DNA from: Diplonema japonicum
Taxonomy: Eukaryota; Euglenozoa; Diplonemea; Diplonemida; Diplonemidae
Reading direction: 5' to 3'
Assembly: GCA_964019335.1 (NCBI GenBank)
Contig: OZ025683.1
Coordinates: 372,001-436,000, forward strand
DNA: 64,000 bases
Shown: positions 32,292 through 42,727 of the stretch, one piece after another
Numbering within the stretch: the first letter of the stretch is position 1
Layout: each line of letters begins with the position of its first letter
Position numbers and translations under genes: made by a program
Notes under the pieces: generated by a model
What the model was told of the DNA's origin: nothing
The model's input: the letters and a program-made list of their open reading frames with translations, nothing else
Database searches by the model: none

Positions 32292-32449
32292 AAAATAGGG
32301 GTACAGAATTTAGGATTTGAATGGGTCTTAACAACTACAGAAAAAGGTATTATGTGTAATCTGGAAGAAAAAAAAATTTTTTTTTTTTGTCACTCCGGCA
32401 ATTCTTATGGACTTAAGACGGCCAGGGCTAAATTCTGTACCCCTCTTTT
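32292..32449. repeat. 158-bp inverted-repeat (foldback/MITE-like) element
   Basis: Arms at 32292-32313 and 32428-32449 are reverse complements over 22 bp with one mismatch (core GGGGTACAGAATTTAG). The 114-nt centre includes an A/T palindrome-like run (about 32370-32388). It sits just upstream of the microprotein genes. No clear target duplication. Confidence 0.6.
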
Positions 32450-32490
32450 ATAAGAAGATTCCCTATAGGAAATTACGTTTGTTAGTTCTC

Positions 32491-32684
32491 ATGGCGAAGA
32501 GGACGCGGAGACATGAAGCAACCATGAGCGATGCGCTGGGAGAGGCCTTTGTGTTGATTGCAGTTTTGATCACTGTCACTGTTGCTATAATGTTGATGTG
32601 GAGAAGGTTCTGGAGCCCGGTCAGGCAGTACAGTGACTACTTGGAAAACAGAACACCTCTACCTAAAGGGTTTATGAGAAAGTG

Positions 32685-32685
<1 letters not shown>
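32491..32685 (+). CDS. One-TM microprotein A
   Basis: 64 residues from ATG 32491 (MAKRTRRHEATMSD). A basic head, one hydrophobic helix (EAFVLIAVLITVTVAIMLMW) and a conserved tail R-R-F-W-x-P-V-x-Q-Y-S-D-x-L-E-N-x-T-P-L-P-K-G-F-M. The next gene, 31 bp away, is a clear paralogue. By the positive-inside rule the head is probably cytosolic. Family not recognised. A frame extension upstream to 32407 runs into the inverted repeat and is not used. Confidence 0.75.
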
Positions 32686-32716
<31 letters not shown>

Positions 32717-32718
<2 letters not shown>

Positions 32719-32914
32719 GCCGACCCGGCGGCTTCGCAAAGGTGACATCTCTGCCGCCGACTCTCTTGGTGAAGCCTTCGTCCTTTTGCTGGTGTTGTGC
32801 ATTCTGACCATATGCATAATGCTGATGTGGAAACGGTTTTGGAACCCGGTTAAGCAGTACAGCGATCACCTTGAGAACAAAACCCCCCTTCCTAAGGGGT
32901 TCATGAAGAATTGA
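32717..32914 (+). CDS. One-TM microprotein B (paralogue of A)
   Basis: 65 residues from ATG 32717. Same plan as its upstream neighbour: basic head (MPTRRLRKGD), helix EAFVLLLVLCILTICIMLMW, tail KRFWNPVKQYSDHLENKTPL then PKGFMKN. Tails are almost identical while the helices differ, so selection acts on the tail. An A run separates the two genes. Function unknown; the pair probably arose by tandem duplication. Confidence 0.78.
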
Positions 32915-33044
32915 GGTGGAGAGAGAAGAAGAAAAAAAGGAGGGGGAACTTTTGTAAAATATAGAACATAGACCCCCCTCTTTTTTTTTTTCCGTTCTCC
33001 CTGAACTCGAAAAAAAAAAGAAAAAGGGGGGGAATAAAAAAAAA

Positions 33045-33186
33045 ATGTCTCAAGCATCATGTAAAATAGCAGTGCTGCTGTCGGGAAGCGGCAGCACACT
33101 GCAAAATATCTTCAACCATATCGATAATGGGTGCATGACCGGGGTGGCGGTGGAACTCGTGGTTTCTTCGAGGGTATCGTTTCTCT

Positions 33187-33226
<40 letters not shown>

Positions 33227-33804
33227 TCACTTAAGGCTGACGCGTACGGCTTGGAAAGAGCGAAACAACGCCAGGTGCCGACAGTGGTTGTGGAATCAAA
33301 GAGGTATCCCCCCCCCCCCCCCCTTATTCCAAAAAAATTAGGTTTAGAGACACGGAAACGAAGGTAACGGACTGGAAATGCATGTCCGCAGAAATATGCG
33401 AAATTTTGAAGAAGCATGAGATCGACCTTGTGATCCTTGCAGGGTATATGTGCATGTTTATTGTGCCTCCTGAGTATAACAACAAGGTCATGAATGTTCA
33501 CCCAGCCCTTATCCCTGCCTTCTCTGGCCAGGGTATGTATGGCGACCGTGTGCACAAGGCCGTTGTGTCGCGGGGTGCCAAACTCACAGGGTGCACGGTG
33601 CACTTTGTCACCAATGAATACGACGATGGCCCGATCATTCTCCAGAAGCACATGCCTGTGACATCCTCGATGTCGTGGGAGGAGGTGCAGAATGGTGTGC
33701 AGCAGCTTGAAAGACAAGCGTACCCGGAAGCCATCTTTTTGTACGCAGCAGGGAGGCTCGACGTCAAGGACGGGCTTGTGACCATCAAAGAATCCTCCCG
33801 GTGA
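33045..33804 (+). CDS. purN: Phosphoribosylglycinamide formyltransferase (PurN/GART type)
   Basis: Transfers formyl from 10-formyl-THF to GAR in purine synthesis. Exons 33045-33173, 33236-33303 and 33342-33804 give 219 residues. Intron 1 (62 bp) contains a ~45-nt T run and intron 2 (38 bp) a C run; splicing joins SSRADAYGLERA and VVESKRFRDTETKV in frame. Catalytic text: LLSGSGSTLQNI, MNVHPALIPAFSG (Asn and His) and DDGPIILQ (Asp). It is a stand-alone bacterial-like enzyme, not the trifunctional animal GART. Confidence 0.94.
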
Positions 33805-34079
33805 TCTGATTTTGAATTTTTTTTTTTTTTTTTTTTCACACATACAGTGTTCTTTTCTAATCTCCCAAAAAAAAAAAAAAAAAAAAAAACGGAGAGTTTC
33901 ATTCTATATATCTATTTTTTTTTTCTTTCGAGAAAGTGCCTTGACGTCGGGGAAAAGAAAACGGAGGGATGGGGGAGAAAAAAAAATCTCTAGTAATAGC
34001 CCGTATTCTGTTGTCCAGTTCTTCTTCCAAAAAAAAAAAATCTGAATCCTTAAAGGAGGGAGGGGGGGGGGGGGGGGAA

Positions 34080-34910
34080 ATGAGCAAATTCTGCCAACTC
34101 GTGATGGGCCCCGCGGGGAGCGGGAAATCAACGTACTGTAGAGTGATGCAAGAACACGGGAAGCAGTTGGGACGCACAGTCCATGTCATCAACATGGACC
34201 CGGCGTGCGAAGAATTTACCTATCAGGCGTCAGGCGACATCCGCGAGCTGATCACAGTAGATGAGGTACTTGACGAACAGCTACTTGGGCCCAACGGAGG
34301 ACTCCTCTACGCATTCGAGTACATGATAGAAAACGCCACATGGCTGGAGGACCAGATCGACGATTTTACTGAGGACTACATCATCATGGACCTCCCCGGT
34401 CAAATAGAGCTTTTCACCCATGTGGGTGTCCTCCCACAAATGATCAAATCCCTGCAATCTCAAGGGTACCATGTAGGCGGGGTGTATCTAATGGACTCTA
34501 GTGTCGTGCTTTCTGACATCAACAAATATATAGCTAGCACCATAACCTGTCTTTCTGCGATGCTTCTCTTGGAGATACCCCATGTGAATTTGCTTTCTAA
34601 AATGGACCTTACCAAGCGGGTCGCGCCGATAGATCAGATATCGGAGTACTTGACTTGTGATTGGGAGCGGTTGCTGGCGGACCCCCGGCGGAGGGAGGAG
34701 ATCCCCCCCAGGCTGCTCTCGTTGACCGTGACCATCGGGTCCTTGCTAGACCAGTTCCCCATGGTGTCCTACCACCCTTTGGACGTGACGGACATCGGGT
34801 CCGTATCCTCTGTGATGTGCCTTGTCGACAGGATCCTGCAGTACGAAGACGACGATGAAGGTCGGGAGAGGAAAGAGAACGAAGAAGAGGAACAACAGCA
34901 CGAGGAGTGA
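34080..34910 (+). CDS. GPN3: GPN-loop GTPase, GPN3 type
   Basis: 276 residues from ATG 34080 (MSKFCQLVMGPAGSGKST). GPN GTPases help assemble and import RNA polymerase II. P-loop GPAGSGKST, insert GPNGGLLYAFEYM with the Gly-Pro-Asn loop, MDLPGQIELFTH switch, and base-recognition text LLSKMDL. DPACEEFTYQASGDIRELI matches GPN3 better than GPN1/2. The tail is acidic (EDDDEGRERKENEEEEQQH). No intron. Confidence 0.92.
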   Translation: MSKFCQLVMGPAGSGKSTYCRVMQEHGKQLGRTVHVINMDPACEEFTYQASGDIRELITVDEVLDEQLLGPNGGLLYAFEYMIENATWLEDQIDDFTEDYIIMDLPGQIELFTHVGVLPQMIKSLQSQGYHVGGVYLMDSSVVLSDINKYIASTITCLSAMLLLEIPHVNLLSKMDLTKRVAPIDQISEYLTCDWERLLADPRRREEIPPRLLSLTVTIGSLLDQFPMVSYHPLDVTDIGSVSSVMCLVDRILQYEDDDEGRERKENEEEEQQHEE

Positions 34911-35037
34911 AGTGGGAAAAAAAAAAAAGAAAAAAGAAAAAAAAAAAATCATCCTTTTTTTTTTTTTTTTTTTTTTTATAAACGCCATTCCCCCCACAAA
35001 AAGAAGAAAAAAAAAAAGCACAGATGATGGGGGAGAA

Positions 35038-36237
35038 ATGTCTGAAGACACGATCATCAACAACATCCTGCGGATTATTCCTTGCGGGGGGTCTCTGCAC
35101 ATCTATGATCTAGCACGGTGGTGGGAGAGCGAGAGCCTTGGCAGGTTGTGGGGCGACCCGGATGTGTTTGTCTCCCGACGGCACGACATCTTCACGTACC
35201 GCGCAGGGCTTGTGAGCGTGGCACGGCATGGTGTGGACTGGAGCACAAGCCTGCGGGACGACTTGCGTGCCTCAACAGAAGGCATCCGCCACACAAAGAT
35301 GTCACGCACTGACGCTGCACCCGTTGCCACCACTTATGTCTCGCCCAAGCGGGGCCTCAGTGTCAGCACACCCACCTTGACAGCACTTCAACGTGCTGTG
35401 GACCGCAAGGGCCCCATGTCACCAGCACCTGTGGCCGTGTCCACCAAGACAACCCCCACCACCCTCCCTCGGCCTCCTGCACAGAAAAACGTTGACAATG
35501 GGCTTCTTATCGCGACATACGGAGGTGTGCTTGCCAGCCTGCGGATGATACAGAACCAGGGGGACAGAGAGGTCTTGAAGTGTGCGTTGGACTCTTCTGC
35601 AGAGATCGTCAACGACAAGGATGCTTTCAAGGCGCTTGTTTTGGAGTGGATCGACGAGAAGTACGGGTCGCAGTTGGAGAAAACACACCCCACGGCACCA
35701 CCACCACCACCCGCCACCCCCGACTACGAGGTGCCATACACCCCTCACCAGGAGTACAAGGGTGTTGTTGACCTAGTGACGTCAAGCGGTGGGAAGTACG
35801 AGCTGTCTGTTGGTGCCAGTACCGTTGGGTTGGGGAGCACTGGGAACTTCATTGCCAAAGGTGCACGGCCCTTTGCTACACAGAAGGAGGTCTCCCCGTG
35901 GGTGGGCGTTCAGTTCCATGAACTATCCGTGAAGCCTACCCACTACACTCTGGCATACCACCCTTGCAGCGGTGTGCTACCCCCTTTGAATTGGTGTCTT
36001 GAAGGTCTTGTCGACCCCACCACTGGGCATGGGCAGTGGCAAACCCTCTCGTCACATGAAGAAGACGCCTCGTACGGCCCGCCCGGCAACAACGAAGTCG
36101 TTGTCTCCTTCAAGCTCCAGCCCGCCACAGGGTATTACAAAGCCTTCCGCATCAGGCTCACGCCTACTGGAGCACCGCAAACCCTTCCCGTGTCGGGGTT
36201 TGAGATCTATGGTGCTGTTCAGGTGGACAGAACGTGA
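35038..36237 (+). CDS. Protein with C-terminal discoidin-like (F5/8-type) domain
   Basis: 399 residues from ATG 35038. The N-terminus (LHIYDLARWWESESLGRLWG, VSRRHDIFTYR) looks like a small helical/winged-helix unit. The centre is Pro/Thr-rich. The last ~150 residues fit a galactose-binding-like beta sandwich: PWVGVQFHELSVKPTHYTL, LNWCLEGLVDPTTGHGQW, YYKAFRIRLTPTG and a final VSGFEIYGAV, as in intracellular HECTD1/BTBD9-type discoidin domains. No signal peptide, so an intracellular role is likely. Function unknown. Confidence 0.75.
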   Translation: MSEDTIINNILRIIPCGGSLHIYDLARWWESESLGRLWGDPDVFVSRRHDIFTYRAGLVSVARHGVDWSTSLRDDLRASTEGIRHTKMSRTDAAPVATTYVSPKRGLSVSTPTLTALQRAVDRKGPMSPAPVAVSTKTTPTTLPRPPAQKNVDNGLLIATYGGVLASLRMIQNQGDREVLKCALDSSAEIVNDKDAFKALVLEWIDEKYGSQLEKTHPTAPPPPPATPDYEVPYTPHQEYKGVVDLVTSSGGKYELSVGASTVGLGSTGNFIAKGARPFATQKEVSPWVGVQFHELSVKPTHYTLAYHPCSGVLPPLNWCLEGLVDPTTGHGQWQTLSSHEEDASYGPPGNNEVVVSFKLQPATGYYKAFRIRLTPTGAPQTLPVSGFEIYGAVQVDRT

Positions 36238-36436
36238 GGCGTTTTGTCTCTTCTTTTTTTTTTTGAAGTTTTAAAATCTTTTTTTTCTTCCCCCCCCCCT
36301 TCACGCCCCCTTACATGTACGTCCGGTTTCTTTTTTAGAGTATTGTTTTTTCTCCCAAACCTTTTTTTTTTTCTTTCCCCACCTCCTTAATTTACAAAAC
36401 AAATCAAATTCCCCCCCTCCCCCACCACCCACAGGG

Positions 36437-37446
36437 ATGACTGTCAAAAGGACGTTCACATGCATAGGGGGCGAAGAGAAGCCCAACAAGGCTGACAGGG
36501 TGGGTGTGGAGATAGAGGACCCCGACATGGGGAACCAGCTGTGCGAACTGTTCACCAGAATCCTGACAGCACCGTGCGACGACAGGGAGAAGGACGAGAA
36601 GGAGGGCGACGACGATGAGATGCCAAGGTCGCCCAAGGCACCTGCGACAACGGACAACATAGGTGACACACAATACGCATGGCAGAACGTGCTCCCCATC
36701 CGGGAGTCCCCTTACTGGGTGGGGAGGTACGTTGAGATAACATGCCCTATACAATACGAGCACCCCACGACAGGGGTGGTCGCACCAGGGACATTAGCCA
36801 AGATTCAAAACCCCCCTGACGTAGAAGGAGAGATGGAGGTGGTCTTGTCCGACGGCAGAGAAATAGACGTTTTCAAAGAAGAAGTCCTGCTTCTTGATTT
36901 ACAAGAGAGCATGGTCATCGCTGCCTTGGTGATCCTCCGGACAGAAGCCGTTCTCGCATCTTATCAAGCTACTATCAGGCGTAGGTTGGAACGGGTCAGA
37001 CAGCAGGTTGTGGCTGATTTTGAAGCAGCATTGGTACTGCGTCCTCCTGGGTTGGAGCTGCTCCCGCAGAAGGGGCGGGAAGAAGCGTTTAGGCTGCATG
37101 TGGACAACACCTACACATCCAATATGAAAGCTGTCCTCCATGATAGATATAAGAAGATGTACGGTAAAGCTTATATTGAGATCGTGGGGCCATCGGACCC
37201 TACACCATCTCAAAAGAAAGGGAGGAAGGTAGGTGCTGCATTGGTGGCTGCGGCCACCATCGTTGCTATCTCTGGAATCTGCCAGACTGATGTTGTTCCG
37301 TTACATTTCGATTACAGCAAGGTATGGGGGTGGGAAGGGAGGGGGAAAATTTTTTTTGTAAACAGACCTTCTCCCCTAGAGGCAGCCGTAGAAAGCGCAC
37401 TTCGCGTCACCGCCGACCGATTTTGGCTGTTGTTCCTCAAGCGTGA
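36437..37446 (+). CDS. Unknown protein with basic C-terminus, two exons
   Basis: Exons 36437-37321 and 37366-37446 (44-bp intron, GTATGG donor, AACAG acceptor) give 321 residues. An acidic linker (REKDEKEGDDDEMP) precedes a compact beta-rich stretch (VGRYVEITCPIQYEHPTTGV, EVVLSDGREIDVF) that may be an SH3-like barrel. A long helix follows (ATIRRRLERVRQQVVADFEA), then an Ala-rich hydrophobic segment (VGAALVAAATIVAISGICQ). Exon 2 adds a very basic tail (RGSRRKRTSRHRR). No known family. The ATG sits two bases after a pyrimidine tract plus CAG (36434). Confidence 0.68.
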
Positions 37447-38061
37447 TTTTTTTTTCTTTTTTTTTTTTCTGTTCTCTCCTCTCTCCATGTACACTTCATT
37501 TTTGCGTTTTTTTTTTTTCTTGTTGTAGTTCTCAGGGGAAGGGGGGGGGGAGGGTTGTTTGTTTCTACGCGTTTTCATTTTTTTTTCCCGTAAGAAGAAG
37601 AAGGAAAAGAAGAAGAAGAAGAAAGAGAGGGGGGAAAAAAAAGAAAACTATGTGACATATGTTCCCGATTTTCAGCAGGAGAAAAAAAAAAAAAAAAAAG
37701 CAACGATGCAAAGCGGCTTTTTTTTTTCTTCTTTTTTTTTTTCTTCGAGGTGTTATATTACCCTCGAAAAAAAAAAATGAGAAAAAAGAAAACGAATAGG
37801 TTCTAAATGGGATTTTTACACAAAGGGGGGTTTCGAGAGATTTCCCCCAAGATTCCAAGGCAAACCCGGGAGGGAAAAAAAAAAAAAAATAGGAAGAAGA
37901 AAGGCAGAGACAACCCCCTTTGAGGGTCAACAACAAACAACGGGGGGTAGTGTTCAATTATTCTTGTCTCCGCCAGAGCAACAGACTTTTTTTTTTTCAG
38001 TAGATAACATGGAAATATAAGAAGCTACAACTCGGCCTCCTTTAACTCTTATATATATATA
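37447..38061. other. Homopolymer-rich spacer
   Basis: T and A runs with GAA/AAG repeats near 37590-37640, ending in a short TA repeat (38049-38061) at the edge of the TIR element. Confidence 0.6.
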
Positions 38062-39088
38062 TGAGCTCGTCCGAAAAAAAATGTCAACACTTTTTTGGGC
38101 ACCTCCGAAAATTTCTTGTTTTGATTATTTGAGCAAAAAAAGGGCAGCATGCAACCATAGGAAGATGACATATATGGTGTACATGACGCCGTTCTTTCAA
38201 TTGCGATGCTTGTTTTGCCATGAGGGTGGCAGGCTTTGCAACCGGCTGCCCCCGGGAAGCGAAAAACAGAGGTCAGAAAAACGACGAAAAATGTTTAAAA
38301 TGCAGTTTAAAAGCTTGAAATGCAGCACCTAGGTGCATAAAAGTGGTGAACACACACCTTTGTGACCCCTGGGTACAACCCAGGGTCGGGTTACTGTTAA
38401 AAGTACTTAGCGAAAAATATATGGCGTTGCATAGCCCCCCAAAAACCGGGTTTGTTAGCCCTATTTTTTGCTTTTTCGAGGGTTCCTAAGGGAATTGGCC
38501 TAAAAGGCCCATTCCTTCCTGAAAACCCAATTCTTAACACTTGCCTGCTCAACATCAGTATCTTTGGGGCCAAATATGCATTCTCTACCCATCTGCTGAG
38601 GTTTGTCTTTTTTTTTCTTACTCATGACAAATTAAAGGTTGAGAAGTTTACTGTTAAAAGGCCCTTAAGGGATTTGGGCATTGTAGCCTAAAATAGGCCA
38701 AAATGGCAGTATTTTCTCCACCCCATTTTAATGGTGATAAAGAGCCCAAACCACCCAAAATGACCCCTTAAGCTTCACAGATTTCCCATCTGCGTCCATT
38801 TCTTCTCGCTTTTCATTGAAGAAAGCAAAAAAAGGAATATGGAGCCTGGGTCATTTACAATTTCCGGATGCCAAAAACTAAAAAAAAGCCATTCTAAAAA
38901 GCATGTTTTTGCACGCGCGTTTTAAAAATGAAACAAACGGCGCGCATTGTGACCTATATGGTGAACACACTTAGACCGCAATTCTGCACACAAAGTGGTG
39001 TCGGGCTACTTTTGTACTTAGAAATTTTCCCAGGATTTTCCGTTGCAAAAGAGGGTCATTTGTTGACATTTTTTTCCGGACGAGCTCA
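38062..39088. mobile_element. 1027-bp non-autonomous DNA transposon with 27-bp TIRs
   Basis: Left end 38062-38088 and right end 39062-39088 are reverse complements at 26 of 27 positions; both start TGAGCTCGTCCG from the outside and end ATGTCAAC inside. The element is flanked by TA (TATA on both sides), the duplication expected for Tc1/mariner-type insertion. The interior lacks the long homopolymers of surrounding spacers and has no long open frame (best about 90 codons, no transposase motif), so it would need a transposase in trans. Near-identical TIRs suggest fairly recent activity. Confidence 0.8.
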
Positions 39089-39398
39089 TATATTCTTTTT
39101 AAAAAAAGAGTCGACAAAGCTCCGTTCGGCTTTAACCTTCTACAGGGCATCGCCAACTTTGCACAAACAAAATGTCGAAATTGAATGGCGAATGCTCTAA
39201 CGCTGCGTGCTCATGACAACATTTCCCAACATCTAGCTTCTCGAATTTTCTCCCCCCCCCCCCCATCATTATGAATTTTACATTTATTTAAACTGAGACA
39301 AACAGAGGACACCTATATGGAAATATAAACAGCAGGAAATAAGTTGGCGAGAATGGCTTTTTCGCTCAATTGGTGCAGCTCCGAGAAAAAAAACATTG

Positions 39399-39436
<38 letters not shown>

Positions 39437-40402
39437 TTTTCTCCTTTCCCTCCCCCCGATTTTGATGGGGAAAAAGAAAAATTTAAAAAACGAGGTATTG
39501 GGAAACATTGGGCCTCTCTCTTCTTCTTTTTTTTTTCTATTCTCCCTTTACTTTCTGTTTTGAAGTGACAGAAATTTTATGGAAGTGTCCCTATAAAATA
39601 CCCTCTAACCTTTTATGTCAATAATGTCTTGAGTGTTTTCCTTTTTTTTCTTTTTCTTTTTCTTTTTTTTTCTGTAAAATGTTTTGTTTCGCAATGAGTA
39701 ACCCATTATGTGAGCGAGGGAGGCAGAAAGGTCAAAGGGAAAGAAAGAAGGGGGGGGGGGGGGGGGGGAAGCGAGAAAAAAAGGAAAAGGAAAAAGAAGG
39801 AAGTGAACAGAGGAGGTGGTATATGTCTTTTTTTTTTATTTGTTTCTTCTTCTACTTCCCGTTCCATTTCTTTTTTTAAAAAATCTTTTTTCTTCCTTTA
39901 CCTTTCTCCCCGTTGGTTTGCAATTTTTTTTCTGTTCTCTATTTATGTAGATAGTAGCACTGTTGATTTTTTTTTGGCTTCAGAAAATTAAGAGAAGGGT
40001 AGGGGTCAAAAAAAAGAGAAAAGAAAAGAAGAAACAGATAAAGATTTTTTTAAAGGCAAGGCAATGAACTTGCACACGCATGAGGTAGCTCAAAAAAAAA
40101 AAAAGGAAAAACGGAAAAACGAAAAAAGGATTCACGTCACATTAGGAAAAAAGGGTCCCCATTTTTTTTCTTTTTTTTTTTCTCCGTTTCCAATTTAAAA
40201 AAAAAAAAAAAACCCCACAATATCCACACACTGCACGCACAATGCTACCATATGTTCCTGGTTACTGATATTCTTCTTCATGATTCGATGATATTTTCTC
40301 CCCCTCTTTCCTTCCAAACCCCATCATCACAGACAGTGGGACCACCGAGGGCCAAACCAGCCCCGTCCCACCTAACCCTCAAAAAAAAAAAAAAAAAAGA
40401 AA
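39089..40402. other. Gene-free spacer
   Basis: A mixed island (39090-39245) follows the transposon; then homopolymers (C near 39251, T near 39401-39434, G near 39751-39768, several A runs). An acceptor-like CAG at 40331-40333 precedes the next gene by about 70 bp. Confidence 0.6.
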
Positions 40403-42670
40403 ATGATCATCAGCTACATGAGGGCAGCATCAAGGAAAGCTGCGGTGCGGTCCGCACGGCGATTTTTCGGAGCGGACAGCCACACACTGTCTGACATGTT
40501 GAAGGGCGACATGGCAAAACCTGTGCGGCAAGGCAACGAGCCAGGAGAGCACCTTCACGAAGAGGTCCCGCCAGTCTTCAGGCGCCGGCATCACAACTTC
40601 ATCGACAAAATCACATTTCTTGCCAAAGCAGGAGACGGTGGCACCGGTGGGATCTTCTGGTACCGCTTCAAAAACAACCCATTCGCGGGCCCTGCAGGCG
40701 GACATGGCGGCGACGGTGGCCACGTGCGAGGGCAGTGCACCGACAGGTACCATTGCCTTGCACATCTCATCAAAGGTGCTTACATCACCTTCGACCCTGA
40801 AAACCCCGACGAACCAGTAGGCGTCTGCACGGCAGGAATGGGCATCAACGGGGACAGATCAGGAATGGGGGGCAATTTCGGACATCCTATCTTGCTGCCC
40901 TTGCCGCTGGGCACTGTAATCGTCGATGCCGATACCAACAGAGAACTGGTAGAGCTGACCAGAGTGGGGGAACTCTTCACCTTCGCCGAAGGTGGGAAGG
41001 GCGGGAAGGGCAACCAAAACCTCTCCAACCCCGTCATGACCTCTCCCGACTTCGCGGAGATGGGCCACTCTGGCGAGTCAAAGCTGTACACCCTCGAGCT
41101 TCGTTCCATTGCTGACATCGCCATGATAGGCCCTCCGAACAGTGGGAAGTCATCCCTCCTGGGTACCATGTCGCGAGGTGCCCCAGAGCCCTCCGACAAG
41201 CCCTTCAGCTCATGGAAGCCTTCCGTGGGTAAGGTCATGGCGGATGAGTCATTCCACTACTCGATGGTGGACCTGCCCCCACTCACAAAGGGTGCGCATC
41301 GATCGGAGACCCACCGGACCGGGAACGAGTTCCTCCGCCACGCCATCCGTGCTAACAGCTTGATCTATGTCGTGGACAGCACCTCTGCCATCCCTCTTCA
41401 CGAGGTCATCGCCAACATGCAGGAGGAGCTTGAATACTACGAAGAGGGTCTCTCCCACAAAGCCATCGCCGTCGCTGTGACCAAGATGGACATTGTGGTT
41501 GACGAGCGCAGCAGGACCCCCACCTGGGACAGGGTCACTGACCTCCAGCAGCGCATCAACCTCCCTGTCTTCCCCGTCTCCGCGCACACCAAGAAGGGTG
41601 TCCTCGACTTCGCGCTGTACCTCGCAAAGATGAACCGCGGCTTCGTGACGCAGAAGGAAGCAGACGAAGCAGAACGTATGCCGTGCAAACAAAAGAAACA
41701 ACCACAACCACGCTTAACACAACAGGAACCCGCAGCATGAAGGAGGATGTCAATGCGCTGGAGCAAATGCGGCTTGCGGAGACAAAACAAATCATCCTGC
41801 AGCGGGTGCAGGATTTCCACATGGGGCGGGCTGTGGAGGACGTCCTAGAGGAGAGGATCCGTGGGAGGCCCAACACAAACGAGGCAGGGAGGTCGCGTAT
41901 CGAACTGGCGAAGGACATGGTATACGAAAACGAGTACAATGGGCACGAAGAAGGCGGGGGGAGCACAGTGAAGATCACAGAGGTGGAAGAAGGGGTGGGT
42001 GAGCCGTTTGTAATGATGGATGAGGTGAACGACAGTGAAGTGCAGCCTGAGGACTGGGCAGTGGGCGGGATGGAGGACCTGGCCAGCGACAGAAGAACGA
42101 AGATTTACAAGTCGACTGACATGTGGAGCAACTTAGCGCTCGGCACAGATGAGATCGAAGAACAAAAGAGGTTGGAACTTCGAAAGGATGCAGAGGCTGC
42201 TTCCATTGCCGGCGCTTCTCTGACTGAGATCTCCAGACCCGAGTACATCAGGGACAGGTTCAAGGGGATCGATGCCACTCCTGACGATACAGAAATGGCA
42301 AGAAGGCACTTCGAGCGTGCTGCTGAGAAGCTTGAGTCTGTGCAGACACGCAAGCTCTTCCAGCCTAAGATCTACGACAACATTGCCGTCCACAAGGACG
42401 AGCCTGTTTACAGCCCTCCTGAGCTTCTGTCCCCTGGCCAAAAAGCCTTGAAGGAAGTCCTGGCAGACGGAGATCGCAAAACGGTATAAAACCATATCAA
42501 CACTAGACTCAACACCACCACAGGGGTTCGCGAAGCCCACACCGATGGACTACGATTTCAAGACACACAATGTCGACCAGGAGTTCCTCGACACCATGCG
42601 GGACAGCGCTGAGCAGCTGTTCGAACCGAGGGAGGCGGCCAGCCCGCTGGTGAAACCGAAAAACGAATGA
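40403..42670 (+). CDS. Obg-family GTPase, probably mitochondrial, with spliced C-terminal extension
   Basis: Exons 40403-41675, 41726-42483 and 42524-42670 give 725 residues. Obg GTPases act in large-subunit ribosome assembly. A basic N-terminus (MRAASRKAAVRSARRFFG) suggests mitochondrial import. The Gly-rich Obg fold has FIDKITFLAKAGDGGTGG and AEGGKGGKGNQN; the G domain has IGPPNSGKSS and VTKMD. G3 reads DLPPL where DxPG is usual. If unspliced, the first frame stops at a TGA overlapping ATG 41737; a 50-bp GTATG-AACAG intron instead joins both frames in phase, adding ~300 charged residues of unknown function. Two separate genes remain possible. Confidence 0.82.
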
Positions 42671-42727
42671 GATAGAAAGCATATTACAACGCATCCTCGG
42701 GACACACAACACCACAGGGGCGGGTTC

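Noticed and set aside
41737-42489. Second frame after Obg as an independent gene starting at the ATGA overlap
   Set aside because: Phase-compatible splice sites with the local donor and acceptor style explain both frames as one protein; kept as an alternative only.
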